In this document: in pieces, positions 20,655 through 29,457 of the stretch | Position numbering within the stretch: position 1 is the first letter of the stretch | Layout of the letters: the number at the start of each line of letters is the position of its first letter | DNA from: JALOAR01 sp041649615 | Lineage (GTDB): Bacteria; Patescibacteriota; Minisyncoccia; UBA6257; Colwellbacteraceae | Length of the DNA: 37,397 nt | NCBI GenBank assembly: GCA_041649615.1 | Contig: JBAZMT010000008.1 | Location: 1-37,397, forward strand | Direction of reading: 5' to 3' | Program-made: the position numbers and the translations under genes | The notes under the pieces: generated by a model | What the model was told of the DNA's origin: nothing | Database searches by the model: none | The model's input: only the letters and a program-made list of their open reading frames with translations

Positions 20655-21080
20655 ATGGCATTCGCGCTAAGCACTGGAACGAGGTATCGCGGCTCACTCG
20701 TCGTGACTGGTGAGGCGTCTGCCTTTGCCGGTGCGTCCCAGGTCAGAAAGGGGCTCGAGTCGGTCGGGTTCGCCGACGTCCAGGTCTGGGACGACTGGGA
20801 ATCGCTTCCCAAGGAGTGGCCCGATGATGATCGGAAAGAGACCAAGGCTGATTGGGTCTCTCAGTTCTGGGCCGAGGGGACATGGACCGGCAAAGACGGT
20901 CAGGCACTTGTGCTGGATAAAAGGACGGAACTGTTCTGGATCCGACCTATTTCCGGTACCGCTCCGGTTCCGAGGCATGAGGTAGAGGTGAGTGGTGGCT
21001 CAATGCCTTGGATTCCACCGCTCGTCATGGTGGGTATGGCCGCGATGATGGTGGGACTCGTCGTTAAAGGAAGCAAATAA
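20655..21080 (+). CDS. Tail-anchored protein, 141 aa
   Basis: The N-terminal 100 residues form a soluble domain (RYRGSLVVTGEASAFAGASQ, then VWDDWESLPKEWPDDD, and KADWVSQFWAEGTW). A single hydrophobic segment (IPPLVMVGMAAMMVGLVV, about 120-137) ends in the short basic tail KGSK. There is no N-terminal signal. This layout repeats that of the three paralogues at 5271-6351 and of the transglycosylase, although the soluble domain is different. No family is recognised. ATG 20655 is chosen; upstream frame overlaps the preceding gene. A membrane-associated virion role is inferred from the shared architecture and from position. Confidence 0.65.
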   Translation: MAFALSTGTRYRGSLVVTGEASAFAGASQVRKGLESVGFADVQVWDDWESLPKEWPDDDRKETKADWVSQFWAEGTWTGKDGQALVLDKRTELFWIRPISGTAPVPRHEVEVSGGSMPWIPPLVMVGMAAMMVGLVVKGSK

Positions 21081-21083
21081 TCG

Positions 21084-22517
21084 ATGAAACTCGAACATGT
21101 CTTTACGCGAACCGATGCCACCATCGGTTTAGATGCGGTCCCGACCGATGCGGCCTATCTCCTGCTCGACAACGTGTTTCACGCGCCGCAGTATGGCCCG
21201 CATACCGAGCCGCTCGAGTCCATCGCACTCGCCTACAACGGACCCGCACTGGCCCCGGACGCCACGGTCAACCTGTATCTGTGGGACGCGCAGACCGAGG
21301 AGTGGTATCTATTCGCTAGCGCCCACCTCTTGCCTGCCGGTGAGGTTCATTTCATCCCGCTTCCCAACATTATCGACCGCAAAGACTCGAGGGCCACGAA
21401 TCGAATCGACGTGGCGATTGTCGTTTCACTAGAGGACAAACCCCCGGCTGGTGACTATGAGTTTGCCGCCTCGTCTGCCACGGCTGGCGCGGGTGGCGGC
21501 GGTGGCGGCGGTGGCGCGATAGACGAGCCGATTTCGGTCGAGGGCACTACGCTTGAGGGCGCGGCCCCTCTCACGCTTCCACTCGATATCGCCGTTACCA
21601 GGGACGCGGATCCCGGCCCATACGCCGACGGACTGCTCTATCGGATCAGGCTCGACAGTCAGGGGCGGGTCATCGTAAGTGCCCAGGGCAGCGATGTAGA
21701 CGGTGCAGCGCTGACCCGCAACCCGGTCCCGGTCGGTGGCAAATTCATCTCCGACCCGACATCGTCTCCGCTCGACGATGGCGATGTCGGAGTAGCGCTT
21801 CTGAACCTTCTTCGGATGCTGGTTGTGGAGCCTCGAGCGATTGTGGAGGATGCCGATCCCGCACCGCTCGCCCCTGGGGTCTATCGCCACCTTCGCCTCG
21901 ATTCTGAAGGTCGCCTCATCGTCACCGATCCAAGCGCTTCGCCGCTGATTCAGGGCATCGACGCAGACGACGACCCGGCAACCGCCAACCCAGTTCTGAT
22001 CGGTGGCAAGTACATCTCCGATCCCTACGCCGACACGCTCGACGATGGCGATGCGGGCTATGCGCTTCTCAACCTGCTTCGCATGCTCATCGTCGAGGAC
22101 CGAACCTACGATGCGCCAACGGATTCGAACAAGGTTGTCCCGGTCAGCGATCCGACTGGTAAGTGGGAGCCGGCCACACTCGACTCTTCGCTGACCGCAG
22201 ACGGTTCGGTCACGAAGTACGTCGACATGCGAGGCTTCTTGCGGTGGGCGCTACTGCTTCAGATGACGAAGGGGGCGGCGGAAACCATCACGCTGACTGT
22301 TGCCCAGAGCCATGACGATGTGGATGATCCTACAACGGCAGTATTCGAAGACGTTACGTTCCCATTCTTCGGCACGACAGGGTTTTCGGCAAACAGCTAC
22401 ATTGGGCCAGAGAATCAAGTCGCATGCACCTGGCTCAGAATCATCGTGACGGTGACCGGCTACACGGCAGGCACGTCTTCCTGGGTGCTTCGCGGCATCA
22501 AGACGGCTCAGGCGTAA
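21084..22517 (+). CDS. Beta-rich structural protein with repeated modules
   Basis: The 477-aa product has an N-terminal beta domain (to about residue 130), a Gly-rich hinge (GAGGGGGGGG at about 137-146), two similar modules, and a C-terminal beta domain. The modules share VGGKFISDP / IGGKYISDP, LDDGDVGVALLNLLRMLVVE / LDDGDAGYALLNLLRMLIVE, and RLDSQGRVIV / RLDSEGRLIV. Repeated modules with short 'PV.iGGk' strands are typical of viral spike or fibre shafts. Its location 3 bp after the tail-anchored gene and before small beta-sandwich genes suggests that it is an exposed virion protein. It is not recognisable as a known capsid protein from sequence alone. Confidence 0.62.
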   Translation: MKLEHVFTRTDATIGLDAVPTDAAYLLLDNVFHAPQYGPHTEPLESIALAYNGPALAPDATVNLYLWDAQTEEWYLFASAHLLPAGEVHFIPLPNIIDRKDSRATNRIDVAIVVSLEDKPPAGDYEFAASSATAGAGGGGGGGGAIDEPISVEGTTLEGAAPLTLPLDIAVTRDADPGPYADGLLYRIRLDSQGRVIVSAQGSDVDGAALTRNPVPVGGKFISDPTSSPLDDGDVGVALLNLLRMLVVEPRAIVEDADPAPLAPGVYRHLRLDSEGRLIVTDPSASPLIQGIDADDDPATANPVLIGGKYISDPYADTLDDGDAGYALLNLLRMLIVEDRTYDAPTDSNKVVPVSDPTGKWEPATLDSSLTADGSVTKYVDMRGFLRWALLLQMTKGAAETITLTVAQSHDDVDDPTTAVFEDVTFPFFGTTGFSANSYIGPENQVACTWLRIIVTVTGYTAGTSSWVLRGIKTAQA

Positions 22518-22526
22518 GAGGATAAA

Positions 22527-22910
22527 ATGTCGAATCGAAGCCAAATCCTTACCGTCAAGTCCGAGCCCTTCGACCTGTCGAACAGCGTCGCAACGGCTGT
22601 TCTCACGTCGAAATACTTCGAAACAGATGTTCGCTTTCCCTACTGGAGCCTGACCCTGTCCACAACCACGGTTGGAGCCACGATCAGTGTCAAGATCTAC
22701 GCGAGCAATGAGGTGACCCAGTCGGATCTCACGCTGCGTGAGTATGTCGACGTCACCTCCGACCTGTACGGTGGCGCAATCAACTTGACCTCGCTCGCCG
22801 CCATTGCGTTGGCCGTTGACACTCCGCTGCTGTACGATAGCTACAGGGTCGACTTCGACAGCGACATCGCAGCGGTTTGGACCGCTAGGGGCAAGAAGGG
22901 AACAGTCTGA
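22527..22910 (+). CDS. Small beta-sandwich structural protein, 127 aa
   Basis: No named family, but the 127-aa sequence is strongly beta: FDLSNSVATAVLTSKYFETD, YWSLTLSTTTVGATISVKIY, then LLYDSYRVDFDSDIAAVWT. The pattern resembles C-terminal parts of the preceding gene (FLRWALLLQMTKGAAETITL) and suggests a head-decoration or fibre-associated subunit. ATG 22527 follows GAGGATAAA. It is 9 bp after the preceding stop and 1 bp before the beta-helix gene start. Confidence 0.58.
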   Translation: MSNRSQILTVKSEPFDLSNSVATAVLTSKYFETDVRFPYWSLTLSTTTVGATISVKIYASNEVTQSDLTLREYVDVTSDLYGGAINLTSLAAIALAVDTPLLYDSYRVDFDSDIAAVWTARGKKGTV

Positions 22911-22911
22911 T

Positions 22912-25149
22912 ATGCGATCCTCGATGGTAAGGTGCTGCTCGGGTACCGTGCAGGCAGTCAACACGATCGTCGACACGTCCCTTTTCGTTTCCATCCTCGG
23001 CCCTTCCGACACCGATGTGCAGCGGGCGCTCGAGACGATCGACGGGCTGCCGCTCGGGGAGAACGCGGTCCTGTACGTGTCGAAGACCGGCGACGACGCA
23101 ACGGCTGTGAGGGGGCTCATGTCGCGGCCCTACGCTACGGTCGAACGTGCTTTGATAGATGCGCAGAACTACGACGTCATCAAGCTGGGTCCCGGCAACT
23201 TCGTCGAGACTAGCCTGACCATCCCCGACACTCTCACCCGGATCTCGATCGTCGGATCCGGTCGCGGCGTGACGACGCTGGGAGCCAACCCTGGGTACCT
23301 TGGCCGCACCAGTGCAACCGCGCTGCTTCGATTCCGACTCGCCGACCTCACCTACCGGCGCTCATCAGGCGACTATGCCCGTTTCGACGGAAGCGCTTCC
23401 GCCGATGGTTACTGCAACAGCGTTGTTGGCGATAATATCACGATCGAGAATGTAGACGACATCTCTACCGGGATTGTCGGTGTGGGCTGGAGCTTCGTGA
23501 GGTGCGGCTATGTGAGGCTTCAGAATGTGAGTTTCGTCACGGATGGCGGCACAGTTGACTTCACCAACTGCGGTGAGGTCCGCATGCGCAACGTGCTCAA
23601 GAGTGGGACGTTGACAGCGGCAGACGTTTTCAACATCGATGCGAGTGGGACGCTTCCCACCGGCTTCACCCGGATGCTATTTGCGCTCTACTCGGCCAAG
23701 ATCACCGAGACGACGATCAACGCAAGCAGCCCCGCCCTCGACTTCACGACCGACGCGTCGTGCGAGATCACTGGGTCCGTTTTGAACTTCCGTCCAGACG
23801 CGGTATCCGCAGAGGAGTTGGACATCTACGTCGCAGGCAGGATGGATGATAGTCAAATCAACATTGGCGCGGACACTGCTACCTCGACCACCCCGATCCA
23901 TGCCGAACTTGCCAATGTCACGATGAGCCCCAACGTTGTGATAACCGGCAGTGACAACGTCGACATCAATGCGAATGTCAAAAACTCTGACGTAGACTCT
24001 ATTACGGCGACGGAGTCTTACGCAGATGGCACGATCAGTATCAATGCGGATGGCACACGCACAGACTCTGTCGTGCTGAACGCAACTCTCGGCACCATCG
24101 ACTCAGAGTTCGTCAACTCACGGGTACCGGAGATGCCGACTGTCAGCGGCAATACGAGCCTTGTGATTCGTGGGACCACGACCGGAGCTGAGGTCAACAA
24201 GGGTTGGACTGCCATGCCCATTTCGTGGAGCTACAACGCAGGTACCGGATACATCGACACAGAAACGGATCCGCGCATGTACCTGGCTGAAGGTATGCCC
24301 ATCAGGTTCTTCATGCCGGGTGGTGAATTTGTTGGCAGCGAGTCGGTTGAAATCATTACCGCTACAGCGCTAACGAATCTCGAAAACGTCATCAATGAGC
24401 CGTCGGGTAGATTGTACTTCGATGTCGTCGAGACGGCTGTCCCTGGTACATATCGAATCGACATCTATGCCAATGCGTATGTCTACAAGCCGCCGCTGCC
24501 TGCCGGTGCAGATCTCGCTAACCTGGTCGGACACACTGCGGATTTCACCGTAGCTGGTACATACGCGGTAGTGGCCGATAACGGCTCAGGGATGGGTGGA
24601 ACCATCACCGTGAATGGGGCGAGTGAGAACCGTTCCTCGTGGGAGTTCTTCCGCTGGGGCATCGTCAAGTCGCTTGAGGCGGGAGTGATTGAGTGGTGGG
24701 GTTGCGCAATCGACGCTACCGCCGCCTTCATGTGGTACGCAGACGCTTCCCGTGTCGTGCAGTTTTCCTCCTTCGTATCTGGAGCAGGCATCGCTGCCGA
24801 CGCAACTCTACTTCAGACCAAAATGTCACAGTATCCGGTGTGGGGTGTCGGATATGCCAGAGCAATTCGTCAAGAATTTAGGCCCAGCGCCGTTACTGTC
24901 GATGGTGTACTTGTGAGGTGGTACGTATTTGACCGTACACATTCCTTTGGTGGCTACGGAAACCTGTTTAGTACCGCGACCACTGTTGACGTTGCTGGTC
25001 GCCCCGTAACGTCGGAATTGGACTCCGCGTACACGGAGGCGTACAATAGGTTGCAACCAGGGGATATCCTGGAAATGGTTACTACGGTCGCTGATGCTGG
25101 TGATAGTGTGGACAATCTGTGGGCCAACCTCATCTGCGTGCTGGAGTAG
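22912..25149 (+). CDS. Beta-helix virion/adhesin protein with MRSSM start and ANLICVLE end
   Basis: This 745-aa protein begins MRSSMV, an end shared with the genes at 33486 and 33959. Residues about 55-440 show the pattern of a right-handed parallel beta-helix: GENAVLYVSKTGDD, YATVERALIDAQNYDVIKLG, then many short strands of the type ITIENVDDI, VRLQNVSFV, VDFTNCGEV. Such folds are usual in phage tailspikes that bind or cut polysaccharide; no catalytic residues can be assigned. Residues 480-745 include a further beta domain. The last eleven residues NLWANLICVLE recur at the end of the 83-aa gene at 26403. The end motifs are probably for docking to the virion. The longer upstream frame overlaps the previous gene and is rejected. 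Confidence 0.7.
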   Translation: MRSSMVRCCSGTVQAVNTIVDTSLFVSILGPSDTDVQRALETIDGLPLGENAVLYVSKTGDDATAVRGLMSRPYATVERALIDAQNYDVIKLGPGNFVETSLTIPDTLTRISIVGSGRGVTTLGANPGYLGRTSATALLRFRLADLTYRRSSGDYARFDGSASADGYCNSVVGDNITIENVDDISTGIVGVGWSFVRCGYVRLQNVSFVTDGGTVDFTNCGEVRMRNVLKSGTLTAADVFNIDASGTLPTGFTRMLFALYSAKITETTINASSPALDFTTDASCEITGSVLNFRPDAVSAEELDIYVAGRMDDSQINIGADTATSTTPIHAELANVTMSPNVVITGSDNVDINANVKNSDVDSITATESYADGTISINADGTRTDSVVLNATLGTIDSEFVNSRVPEMPTVSGNTSLVIRGTTTGAEVNKGWTAMPISWSYNAGTGYIDTETDPRMYLAEGMPIRFFMPGGEFVGSESVEIITATALTNLENVINEPSGRLYFDVVETAVPGTYRIDIYANAYVYKPPLPAGADLANLVGHTADFTVAGTYAVVADNGSGMGGTITVNGASENRSSWEFFRWGIVKSLEAGVIEWWGCAIDATAAFMWYADASRVVQFSSFVSGAGIAADATLLQTKMSQYPVWGVGYARAIRQEFRPSAVTVDGVLVRWYVFDRTHSFGGYGNLFSTATTVDVAGRPVTSELDSAYTEAYNRLQPGDILEMVTTVADAGDSVDNLWANLICVLE

Positions 25150-25151
25150 AG

Positions 25152-26402
25152 ATGGCTTGCATCATAAATGCCTGCGCGGTTGGTGGGGTGGCCCCAGTGG
25201 TCAACTCACTGACAATTGTCTACCCGCAGGCAAGCGAACCTTTTTTTCCTAGCGCTACTGTCACTGTGTCCGGGACTCTTACGAATGCTGCCGACTGTAC
25301 CGGAGTGAATGTAAACTACGCTGGCGTTGACTATGCAGCCACGATTGACGTTGGTGCAGGCACTTGGACGAAGGACATTGCAGCGTATCCGTTCAGAGAA
25401 TACGAAACATTCCAGGTAACGGGGACGTGGAGTTCAGGTGCCCCTTCACCCATTGTAGATAGCGTTACCATCTACATAGTTGTCACTGGAGTAAACCTAA
25501 CCACTCCATCCTATCCCGGCCCAACTCTTGAGGTAGGCACAGCAATTCCTGTATCGGGATCACTCAACGAACCGTCCTATGTATACACCGACCCTGAGCT
25601 TGAGTATCCGAACGGCACGCCTTTCGGGCTAACATACAACGCTGGCGCTGGCACTTTCGATAATAGTGCATTAGCTCAGCCGACGGCTTTGTACGGCACA
25701 AACAATCTTCACGTTACGGGCCATTGGAGAATCATCAAATACTCTGGGACATTCTACCATAATCCTGGCAGGTACAGCGATATTACTGGCTACTACAATA
25801 CTGGAGTTGAGTTCGTTATCCCGTCCGCGTCTCAGGTCTATGCGGAGGAGGACGAGCTTGCGATTTCAGGCACAGTGATCAACGCGACTTACATCACGTC
25901 GGTGGCCGGGACGTACGCTGGGTCCAACATAGCCTGCTACGTGAACGTTGGCGCTGGCACTTTTTCACAGATCGTGGAGGGTGTGAAGGCCCGAGCCGAC
26001 TACACCAGCGTGCTGGTCACGGCGCATTACGACTTCGGAGGCACGCTTGTTGACGACACGGATACCCAGACCATCGTCGTCAATCGGTGGGTGAACTTGA
26101 CTGCTCCCACAGAAGGGTTTGGGGTTGCTCTTGTTATTGGTGTTGGAACGCTTTTCTGTTCTGCTCGGCCATGCATGTACACCACGACAGGTGTCGACTT
26201 CCAGATCAACGTAAACGGTGCTGGGTGGCAGTATCTGGCCACTGGTGTCCAGGGAGGTGGGGATGGGATGTTGATTTGGTCGGTGACGGCAAATATAGAC
26301 ACCTCCCATCTCGGTTCTGTACAGGTGAGGGCCGTTGCTTACGGCACCACGACGGTTTACAGCAGTGCCGTGAATGGCATGGTACAGCACGCGGAGATGT
26401 AG
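25152..26402 (+). CDS. Ig-like repeat adhesin, 416 aa
   Basis: After the short N-terminus MACIINACAVGG, which recurs at the start of the next gene, the protein consists of about four beta-sandwich repeats. Each has a strand such as ATVTVSGTLTNA / LAISGTVINATY and a GAGTW / GAGTF turn (DVGAGTWTKDI, NAGAGTFDNS, NVGAGTFSQIV), followed by a strand with FQVTGTW, LHVTGHW or LVTAHYDF. The repeats look like Ig-like or bacterial-adhesin domains. The coding sequence is AT-richer than its neighbours, hinting at separate acquisition. It starts 2 bp after the beta-helix gene and ends directly at the next start codon. Probably a receptor-binding or accessory surface fibre. Confidence 0.65.
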   Translation: MACIINACAVGGVAPVVNSLTIVYPQASEPFFPSATVTVSGTLTNAADCTGVNVNYAGVDYAATIDVGAGTWTKDIAAYPFREYETFQVTGTWSSGAPSPIVDSVTIYIVVTGVNLTTPSYPGPTLEVGTAIPVSGSLNEPSYVYTDPELEYPNGTPFGLTYNAGAGTFDNSALAQPTALYGTNNLHVTGHWRIIKYSGTFYHNPGRYSDITGYYNTGVEFVIPSASQVYAEEDELAISGTVINATYITSVAGTYAGSNIACYVNVGAGTFSQIVEGVKARADYTSVLVTAHYDFGGTLVDDTDTQTIVVNRWVNLTAPTEGFGVALVIGVGTLFCSARPCMYTTTGVDFQINVNGAGWQYLATGVQGGGDGMLIWSVTANIDTSHLGSVQVRAVAYGTTTVYSSAVNGMVQHAEM

Positions 26403-26654
26403 ATGGCATATATCATCAACGCTGTCTCCGTTTCCTCGGCTTCGTCATTGACCCTTACGGCACCCGACTGGTATGTTGTCGGTCAGCCTGGGGATGTCAC
26501 GTCGGAAGAGTTGCACATTTCGAACAAGGGTAGCATCTCTACATACGCCGCGAATCGTCTCATGCGAAACGACCGCATAGACATTGACACAACCGCTATT
26601 GCTGGCGGTATCGTAAGCGACTTGACTGCCAACCTTATCTGCGTGCTGGAGTAG
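26403..26654 (+). CDS. 83-aa minimal chimera of neighbouring adhesin ends
   Basis: The N-terminus MAYIINAVSV matches the start of the Ig-like gene (MACIINACAV), and the C-terminus matches the end of the beta-helix gene: A.NRL...D..., TT.A..., and the identical ANLICVLE. The shared C-terminal DNA at 25133-25149 and 26638-26654 is also nearly identical. Only about 40 residues lie between. The gene therefore looks like a fibre that retains two end modules and has lost, or never carried, the receptor-binding middle. It could be a recombination remnant, a spacer subunit filling sites that larger fibres would occupy, or an insertion platform for new domains. ATG follows the previous TAG directly. 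Confidence 0.7.
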   Translation: MAYIINAVSVSSASSLTLTAPDWYVVGQPGDVTSEELHISNKGSISTYAANRLMRNDRIDIDTTAIAGGIVSDLTANLICVLE

Positions 26655-26662
26655 GAGACGAA

Positions 26663-27088
26663 ATGGCAAAACTCACAGAAGCGGCACCTGAGCTTTCGAA
26701 ATATGTCGACGAGACCAAGGCTCTCGACATGGCGAAGAAGAGCGTGGGCGCAGATAAGCCCGCTGCGGCAAAGACGCTCGCCGATCTCGATGAGAAGGAA
26801 CGCGAGACCTTCCTGACCTGGCTCAAGTGGTTTCGCAGCGAAAAGAAGCCTGGAGATGTGCCTGCGCTGGCTCACGAGCCTCCGATTAGGGTCAGCCGGA
26901 TCACGGGCATGAGCCTCGACTACATCGAGCAACTCGTCGCGGAGCGAGACCGCATCGTCAGGGAGGCAGAGCGGGGCGCGGATGCGTTCAAGCCCGACCC
27001 GAAGCCTGAGCCGCCTGCCGAGCCGCCTGCCGAGCCGCAAGACCCCAAGGAGCCTGGCGACGGCGGCGAGATCGTGGAGCCCAAGTAA
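26663..27088 (+). CDS. Helical protein with Pro/Glu-rich tail, 141 aa
   Basis: No family is recognised. Residues 1-100 are helical (DETKALDMAKKSVGADKPAA, FLTWLKWFRSEKK, LDYIEQLVAERDRIVREAER). The C-terminus is a low-complexity linker with two perfect EPPA repeats (DNA GAGCCGCCTGCC repeated) and then DPKEPGDGG. ATG 26663 is preceded by GGAGACGAA. Its stop overlaps the next start as TAATG. It sits between the Ig-like/chimera genes and two LamG adhesins, so it may be a fibre chaperone or connector, but there is no direct evidence. Confidence 0.55.
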   Translation: MAKLTEAAPELSKYVDETKALDMAKKSVGADKPAAAKTLADLDEKERETFLTWLKWFRSEKKPGDVPALAHEPPIRVSRITGMSLDYIEQLVAERDRIVREAERGADAFKPDPKPEPPAEPPAEPQDPKEPGDGGEIVEPK

Positions 27089-29457
27089 TGCGTACTACCT
27101 TCCCCCGGCAGCGTGGCGATCAGCGGATTTTCCGAGAGGATTTCCTCAACATTGCCCGCGTTCTCGACAACTACGGCACGATCGTCGGCGCGCCTCTGAT
27201 TAGTCGAGGGCTGTCGGCAGGGCAGGTGCGCTACTACGGCTACGGGCTTTCTGTCGGCTACTCCGGGGCCGTCTCCATTGCCTCTCACGTCGTCGTGGCG
27301 GCAACGGGCTCGGACCAGGCGCTGTGGAGCCTCGGCACGGCAGCTAGTAGGCGCATGGAGGTGGGAATCGACGCGACGGGTCGTCCCTATGCCTGGGGCA
27401 CGGTGCAGGTTATCCTAGGTCCTGTTATCAGCGATGGACATCACGACCTAGGCTTCAGTATTGGTACAGACAGAAGCGTGTGGTGCGTAGTTGATGGCGA
27501 GCTTTGGGGCGGTGGTAGCGTCACGTTCGGGTCTCTGTTTGACCACATGATAGTTGGCGGGTCATGTCTCGGAACGCTGGCATGGTCCGGGACCGTGACC
27601 GACGTTCACATTTATCGTGGGCAGATGAGCGAAGCCGAAATGGCGCATGCCATGGGTGCAACTGTGGGGTTCCAGCCCGAGTCGCTATTGGTTGGGCATG
27701 ACGGGCTCTACATGGACCTGGACGCGGCTTCGGCGGTGACGTATGGGACGCAGCCTTTGCTTATCAATGGCGATTTCTTAGATGGAACCACTGGATGGAC
27801 GACAGATCCGGGATGGACAATTTCAGGAGGTAAGGCTATCCACTCGCCGAGTATTAATGGTGGTTACTTGAAGCACAACCCGCCAACGCTCCAAACGTGT
27901 CTGGTAGGAAATAGGTATTCCTGGGAATGGAGTTTGGTGCATAACGGCGGGGGCACTGGCGTATCTTTTTTCAACTTTGGTACGTTCACAACTCCTCGAT
28001 TGGTCACCGGAACCTATCAAGAAGAGGCAACAAACTCTAACGGTAATTTTTTCATATTTGCTGGCAAAGCTGTAGAGGCCTATGTTGAGTATGTTCGAAA
28101 CCTTCGCAACCTCTCCGTCAACGCCATAACCTGCAAGGGCACGCTTGGCAATCTCACGCAAGCGACCCCCGCGAACCAACCGTGGCTGTCCGATGCCGAC
28201 GCGCCGACGAGCGTGCTCGTGAACGGCAAGAATGTGCTGTACTTCGACGGCACGGCGGATTACCTCGCAAGCAGTGAGGCGGCGGGAGCGCACCCCTACC
28301 ACAAGGCGGACGGGTTCACGTTCCTCACGATGCTACAGCCCGATATCGCGGCGGCGGGCAATGACACGCTGCTGGATTCGTGCGATGCCAGCGCTGCGGG
28401 CGTAGGCATCAATATCACCTACGACGCGACGGCTCAGAAGCTGTGGGTCAGGGTCGCGAACGGCAGCGGAACGTGGGTGGTCAACGAGGGACTTCCGCTC
28501 GCGAAGGGTCTGCCGCACCTAGTTGATGCGACATGGACCGAAGCGGCAGGACTGTCGCTCACAGTCTCGTCGCTCATTACGACTCGCACGATCACGCAGG
28601 CGAGCACGGGCGCGGCATCGGCAGCGGACGCGAGCGCAACGCTACAGTATGGCAGGCGCAGCGGCGCGGCGGACTACTACGCTGGGGCTGCGGCATCCAC
28701 ACTGATGCGGATCGGTGCGGTTGCCGCTGATGCGCTGGTGCAGTGGCGAGCATGGGCGAAGGCGTACTACGCAATTGCTGAGACGTGTACCGCAGTATTC
28801 GCCACGAACGACGCGTCGCAATCGTGGATCGTCACTGCATCGGTAGGCTCGACGTACACGATCGATTGGGGTGACGGTACCGTCGACTCGTACACGGGCA
28901 ACGGTGCGAATCAGACTCACGTACACAACTACGCTGCTGCCGGAGTGTATCTCGTTCGGTGGGCGTTTGCGAATCCGGCGGCTGTGACGTATTTCAACGG
29001 CACTGGTAACAGCGTCTTGACCGGCGACATCGGTGACCTAGCTGGTATGACGGGGATGCAGTATCTGCGCCTCTACTCCACCGCAGTGACCGGCGACATC
29101 GGTGATCTAGCTGGTATGACTGGGATGCGGCATCTGCTCCTCTACTCTACCGCAGTGACAGGCGACATCGGCGATTTGGCTGGCATGACCGGGATGCAGC
29201 AGCTGTACCTCCACTACACCTCCATCACCTACACGTCTACCCCGCTCCCGGCATGGCCCGGTTGCGACATTCGCGCGTACTCCTGCGGCTGGAACACTGC
29301 GACCGTCGATCAATTCCTGATCGATCTTGCCGATGGGGTAGGGGCGAACGGACAGCTACGCATCGCCGGGACCAACGCGGTTCGAAGCGCAGCAAGCAAC
29401 GCGGCGAAGGCAACGCTGCTCGCTGCCGGGTGGACTCCCGTGGAGGTGAACGAATGA
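27088..29457 (+). CDS. Large adhesin: LamG-like, PKD-like and leucine-repeat modules
   Basis: The 789-aa protein has an N-terminal jelly-roll domain typical of LamG/concanavalin-like folds (SIASHVVVAATGSDQALWSL, VTDVHIYRGQMSEAEMAHAM), a second beta domain (about 230-350), and a further LamG-like domain (about 380-560, VLYFDGTADYLASSEA). A PKD-like segment follows (VGSTYTIDWGDGTVDSYTGN, VHNYAAAGVYLVRW), then three 23-residue leucine-type repeats with TGDIGDLAGMTGM, and a shared C-terminal domain (VDQFLIDLADGV...ATLLAAGW). Such modules bind sugars or host surface proteins. It begins at TAATG and is coupled to the next gene by ATGA. The region around 27780-28120 is AT-richer. Receptor-binding fibre is the likely role. 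Confidence 0.75.
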   Translation: MRTTFPRQRGDQRIFREDFLNIARVLDNYGTIVGAPLISRGLSAGQVRYYGYGLSVGYSGAVSIASHVVVAATGSDQALWSLGTAASRRMEVGIDATGRPYAWGTVQVILGPVISDGHHDLGFSIGTDRSVWCVVDGELWGGGSVTFGSLFDHMIVGGSCLGTLAWSGTVTDVHIYRGQMSEAEMAHAMGATVGFQPESLLVGHDGLYMDLDAASAVTYGTQPLLINGDFLDGTTGWTTDPGWTISGGKAIHSPSINGGYLKHNPPTLQTCLVGNRYSWEWSLVHNGGGTGVSFFNFGTFTTPRLVTGTYQEEATNSNGNFFIFAGKAVEAYVEYVRNLRNLSVNAITCKGTLGNLTQATPANQPWLSDADAPTSVLVNGKNVLYFDGTADYLASSEAAGAHPYHKADGFTFLTMLQPDIAAAGNDTLLDSCDASAAGVGINITYDATAQKLWVRVANGSGTWVVNEGLPLAKGLPHLVDATWTEAAGLSLTVSSLITTRTITQASTGAASAADASATLQYGRRSGAADYYAGAAASTLMRIGAVAADALVQWRAWAKAYYAIAETCTAVFATNDASQSWIVTASVGSTYTIDWGDGTVDSYTGNGANQTHVHNYAAAGVYLVRWAFANPAAVTYFNGTGNSVLTGDIGDLAGMTGMQYLRLYSTAVTGDIGDLAGMTGMRHLLLYSTAVTGDIGDLAGMTGMQQLYLHYTSITYTSTPLPAWPGCDIRAYSCGWNTATVDQFLIDLADGVGANGQLRIAGTNAVRSAASNAAKATLLAAGWTPVEVNE
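29020..29226 (+). repeat. Three 69-bp tandem repeats in adhesin gene
   Basis: Units start at 29020, 29089 and 29158, each 69 bp (23 codons), high nucleotide identity. Each encodes the core TGDIGDLAGMTGM followed by a variable L..LY or Y.R... segment. The pattern resembles a leucine-rich-repeat-like solenoid and may vary in copy number. Confidence 0.9.

Noticed and set aside
22251..23120. 289-aa minus-strand ORF
   Set aside because: Spans the ends of three plus-strand genes with good starts and overlaps; no ribosome site or family pattern.
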